59,955 nucleotides of DNA from CBDUBS01 sp965365445 (lineage in GTDB: Bacteria > Bacteroidota > Rhodothermia > Rhodothermales > DASSAV01). Shown here piece by piece: positions 57,762 through 59,955 of the stretch; positions within the stretch are counted from its first letter, which is position 1; every line of letters starts with the position of its first letter. The notes beneath the pieces are model-generated. The model worked only from the letters and a program-made list of their open reading frames with translations. It searched no databases and had not been told where the DNA came from. The translations under genes were made by a program, and so were the position numbers. Where the stretch lies: positions 1-59,955 of the forward strand of contig CBDUBS010000004.1 of assembly GCA_965365445.1 (NCBI GenBank), written 5' to 3'.

Positions 57762-58065
57762 GGATCGTTGCCGTATCGCACCCTTGAGGCGGGCTATCTG
57801 CCCTCTCTTGCATCACGCGCGCGTGACTGAATGTAATCTATCTGGAATACGCTTCTTCGTTCGGTCCCTTCTGGTCGGTTATTACGTATCCAAATGCGGC
57901 TTACCGTTTAACAGGCTGCCGATTTACCGTGAACCCGGAGGCGCAACCATGCTTCCGGTTGGCGGAAAGGGCTCCTGTAAACCATTGGCGTGTGCACACA
58001 TCACGACCGGTTAAAACGGTATAGCTCGCAGTGATCGAACCGATAACAAATTTTGGAGGGGAGAG
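57762..58065. other. 304-base gap without a supported gene
   Basis: The only notable sequence is a perfect 14-base palindrome, TCACGCGCGCGTGA, at 57813-57826. A 76-codon plus-strand frame crosses the gap, but it lacks a ribosome site and protein-like composition. The end carries GGAGGGGAG (58055-58063), the Shine-Dalgarno of the CBS gene. Confidence 0.6.
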
Positions 58066-58488
58066 ATGAAGTGTCAGGAAGTGATGACCCGTAACCCCAG
58101 AACCTGTACTCCGGAAGATACCGTACAGGACGCCGCCCGGATGATGAAGGAGGAGAACGTAGGCCCCATCCCGGTAGTGGAGGCCCGCGGTTCGGCCAAC
58201 CTGATAGGTATCGTTACGGATAGGGACATAGCCATTCAGGTTGTGGCCAAAGGTAAAGATGCATCAACGCGGGTAAAGGACGTAATGACCCGCAACCCCA
58301 TAACCTGCATGGTGGATGATGACGTCCAAAAAGCCATGGAGGTAATGGAAAGCCGTCAGGTCAGGCGTCTGCCCGTAGTTGATGACGGGGGCAGCCTGGT
58401 TGGCATCATCGCGCAGGCAGATATCGCCACACGTGTAGCGAAAGACCGAAAGACCGGTGATATGGTGCAGGGAATCTCCGAGTCGTAA
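58066..58488 (+). CDS. Tandem CBS-domain protein
   Basis: 140 aa consisting of one Bateman module: CBS1 (CQEVMTRNPRTCTPEDTVQ, GPIPVVEARGSANLIGIVTD, RDIAI) and CBS2 (VKDVMTRNPITCMVDDDVQ, RRLPVVDDGGSLVGIIAQAD, IATRV). Such stand-alone modules bind adenine nucleotides and act as energy or stress sensors on other proteins. A strong Shine-Dalgarno (GGAGGGGAG) three bases before ATG 58066 fixes the start. It is a single-gene unit: gap upstream, hairpin 19 bases downstream. The partner protein is not evident nearby; the UspA-like protein at 50491 is a conceivable functional companion. Confidence 0.95.
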   Translation: MKCQEVMTRNPRTCTPEDTVQDAARMMKEENVGPIPVVEARGSANLIGIVTDRDIAIQVVAKGKDASTRVKDVMTRNPITCMVDDDVQKAMEVMESRQVRRLPVVDDGGSLVGIIAQADIATRVAKDRKTGDMVQGISES

Positions 58489-58507
58489 CCTGCAACCGCG
58501 CCAAAGG

Positions 58508-58547
58508 AACGGCGCCGGAAGCGTTGCATACGGCTTTCGGCGCCGTT
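58508..58547. terminator. Bidirectional hairpin between convergent CBS and Fe-S genes
   Basis: AACGGCGCCGGAAGC (58508-58522) pairs with GCTTTCGGCGCCGTT (58533-58547) over 15 positions with one G-U, around a 10-base loop. It lies 19 bases after the CBS stop and 2 bases beyond the Fe-S gene stop. T-rich sequence is short on both sides (TGTTCATT; CCTTTGG), but the position and stem strength favour a shared terminator. Confidence 0.7.
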
Positions 58548-58549
58548 GT

Positions 58550-59809
58550 TCATTCAGCCAGCGCCGCCCGCAATATCTCGGCCGGGTGGAGTGCTTTGCG
58601 TGAAGTCGTATCCTCCAACTGACTCCGGCAGGAGACTCCGGATGCAGCGATGATCGTGTCCGGAGAGGCCGCCCGAACGGCAGGCGCCAACCTATGTTCG
58701 GCCATTCGGATGGAAATATCGTAGTGTTCTTTTTCGTATCCGAATGCCCCCGCCATGCCGCAGCATCCCGAATCGATTACGGTAGCGGAATAATTCGTCG
58801 GCAGCGATAGGCACCGCTGGGAGGGCCCCGACCCCACGATGGCCTTCTGGTGGCAGTGGCCGTGGATCATGACGTTTTTCTGGTCATCCTTCCACTTTAC
58901 GCCGCCCAGCGTAGCCGATTGCGAAACGAACTCTTCGAACGTAAGGGAAAGCTCCGCAACCTTCTTTACACGGGGGTCGTTCGGCAAGAGAGCGGCCAGT
59001 TCGTCGCGGAAGGTAAGGATGCAACTGGGTTCCAACCCGACAATCGGCAGCCCCTGTTCCGCGAAGGGATATAACACATCGAGCGCCTCCAGGAGTAGCG
59101 CCCGCGCTTCCCTGACGAGTCCTTTCGAAAGCAAAGGGCGCCCGCAGCAGGCCCGCGAATCCGGGACCAGAACGGTATGACCTGTGCGTGAGAAAAACTC
59201 GGCCGCCGCCCTGCTGGTTTCCGGATAGCTGAAGTTGTTGAACGTGTCCGCGAACAGGACCACGGTAGAAGTGCCTTCGGGCCACTGGCGGCGGGCAAAC
59301 CAGTCGGTAAAAGGTTCGCTCGCAAAGGGAGGAAGCTTCCGGTTCTTGCTTACTCCGAGCGATCGCTCCAGCCAGGTGCGAATGAACTGCTGCCGATTCG
59401 CCCAGTTGGCCACCGGATTGAAACGGGTCGGCGTTTTTCGAAGAAGTTGCGGCATATGAGCGAATAGCCGCGTCCGCAACGGTATCGGGTTGGCCTGCCA
59501 GTATTTGTCCAGCCATTCGGTCTTGATGCGGGCCATATCCACATTGGACGGGCACTCCGTTTTACACCCTTTACACTGGACGCAGAGTTCAAGCACTTCG
59601 AACAGCCGGTGACTCGTGAAGCTGTCGGGGGGAAGAAAACCCGACATGGCCATTCTGAGCGCGTTGGCTCTTCCGCGCGTAGAATGCTCCTCTTCGCGCG
59701 TAACCATGAAACTGGGGCACATCGAGCCGGAATGGAGCTTACGGCAGGCTCCGTTTCCATTGCATAATTCTATGGCCCCTGCAAAACTGCCCAGCTCGGA
59801 CCAGTCCAT
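58550..59809 (-). CDS. Fe-S reductase subunit of a glycolate/D-lactate dehydrogenase-type enzyme, probably truncated at its N-terminus
   Basis: 419 aa visible. Near the start is a Cys group (CNGNGACRKLHSGSMCPS), then EEEHSTRGRANALRMAMSG, the 4Fe-4S motif CVQCKGCKTECPS, and two CCG-type cysteine motifs (DSRACCGRPLLSKG and DSGCCGMAGAFGYE) with HGHCHQKA between. In the known family this exact N-terminal segment follows a FAD-binding half within one ~950-residue polypeptide. Here the frame runs only 21 codons past the ATG before a stop at 59873-59875, and those codons are not family-like. The gene is thus either split, truncated by rearrangement, or cut by an assembly join. The reductase half would pass electrons from a 2-hydroxyacid to the respiratory chain. 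Confidence 0.8.
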   Translation of the reverse strand: MDWSELGSFAGAIELCNGNGACRKLHSGSMCPSFMVTREEEHSTRGRANALRMAMSGFLPPDSFTSHRLFEVLELCVQCKGCKTECPSNVDMARIKTEWLDKYWQANPIPLRTRLFAHMPQLLRKTPTRFNPVANWANRQQFIRTWLERSLGVSKNRKLPPFASEPFTDWFARRQWPEGTSTVVLFADTFNNFSYPETSRAAAEFFSRTGHTVLVPDSRACCGRPLLSKGLVREARALLLEALDVLYPFAEQGLPIVGLEPSCILTFRDELAALLPNDPRVKKVAELSLTFEEFVSQSATLGGVKWKDDQKNVMIHGHCHQKAIVGSGPSQRCLSLPTNYSATVIDSGCCGMAGAFGYEKEHYDISIRMAEHRLAPAVRAASPDTIIAASGVSCRSQLEDTTSRKALHPAEILRAALAE

Positions 59810-59813
59810 CACT

Positions 59814-59954
59814 TCCTCGACCGGGATGGTGTGGTACGACGGCGCCCCCGTTGCAAGCCTCCCGGCGGGCCACTACACCCTGAACGTCCAGAGCGCAGAC
59901 AGCGACCCGCACCCGTACGCGTTCCGCGTGCTGGATGTCGGCGGCGCGACTCCG
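59814..59954 (+). CDS. Coding fragment of a repeat-rich surface protein, both ends missing
   Basis: The plus frame reads 47 codons without a stop: GMVWYDGAPVASLPAGHYTL, then DPHPYAFRVLDVGGATP. The pattern aGxYtLxVxs...pYxFRvlD resembles beta-sandwich repeats of very large extracellular proteins (PPC-like). 42 of 47 third positions are G or C, far more biased than the rest of the window, which argues for real coding sequence from a GC-richer source. No start is available: upstream bases belong to the opposite-strand Fe-S gene. Origin as a chimeric contig end is the simplest explanation. Confidence 0.5.
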
Positions 59955-59955
59955 G

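Noticed and set aside
57784..58014. 76-codon plus frame before the CBS gene
   Set aside because: No ribosome site, mixed composition and no recognisable domain; it crosses the palindrome at 57813.

Overview
The window looks like chromosome of a Rhodothermota/Bacteroidota-type bacterium. The evidence is a SusC/SusD pair, a sigma/FecR/STN-receptor cassette, PorV plus type IX secretion C-terminal signals, TamB without a neighbouring TamA, TAxxTTTG-type promoter candidates, and mid-50s to 60% GC. Several genes keep clear Shine-Dalgarno sequences, which fits Rhodothermota better than typical Bacteroidia. No rRNA, tRNA, IS element, prophage or CRISPR array was seen.

Layout. (1) 1-5606, plus strand: the 3' part of a 2-oxoacid dehydrogenase E2, then a tight carbon-metabolism run: HAD phosphatase, TalC/FSA-like aldolase, PfkB kinase and two xylose-isomerase-like TIM barrels. 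(2) 5612-20670: an outer-surface cluster built from FG-GAP (VCBS) beta-propeller proteins (three of 411-416 aa and one of 1205 aa), an orphan ECF sigma factor, SusC, SusD and an MFS transporter. (3) 20688-25551: class II aldolase (minus), divergent GntR/UTRA regulator, FGGY kinase and Gfo/Idh/MocA oxidoreductase. Parts 1-3 read as one uptake and catabolic locus for a sugar-like compound. It contains no recognisable classical glycoside hydrolase; calcium-binding propellers take the place where enzymes usually sit. (4) 25614-36839: ECF sigma, FecR, STN-type TonB-dependent receptor, a large secreted protein with a sorting domain, PorV, and two tandem paralogous secreted proteins. (5) 36879-44717, minus strand: a divergent DAHP synthase, a small HELVH membrane protein coupled to tamB, and aroB. 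(6) 44851-59809: housekeeping and stress genes (NRDE protein, quinone oxidoreductase, rpsF-rpsR-rplI, dsbD, uspA, a DUF5670-type peptide, a triple-CHRD secreted protein, DPP-IV-type peptidase, pyrC, CBS protein, Fe-S reductase subunit).

How the genes fit together (inference). SusC/SusD and the propeller lipoproteins would capture a ligand at the cell surface, and MFS would move the product inward. Oxidoreductase, isomerases, kinases and two aldolases would degrade it, with GntR sensing a phosphorylated intermediate and the ECF factor driving surface genes. The 1205-aa protein is a fusion of the two lipoprotein propeller types plus an unrecognised C-terminal domain of about 400 residues, which is the best candidate for a new catalytic or binding module.

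The last ~140 bases (from about 59813) look foreign: the Fe-S gene loses its expected upstream FAD half exactly where a very GC-rich forward-strand coding fragment begins. This may be a chimeric contig end or a true rearrangement.
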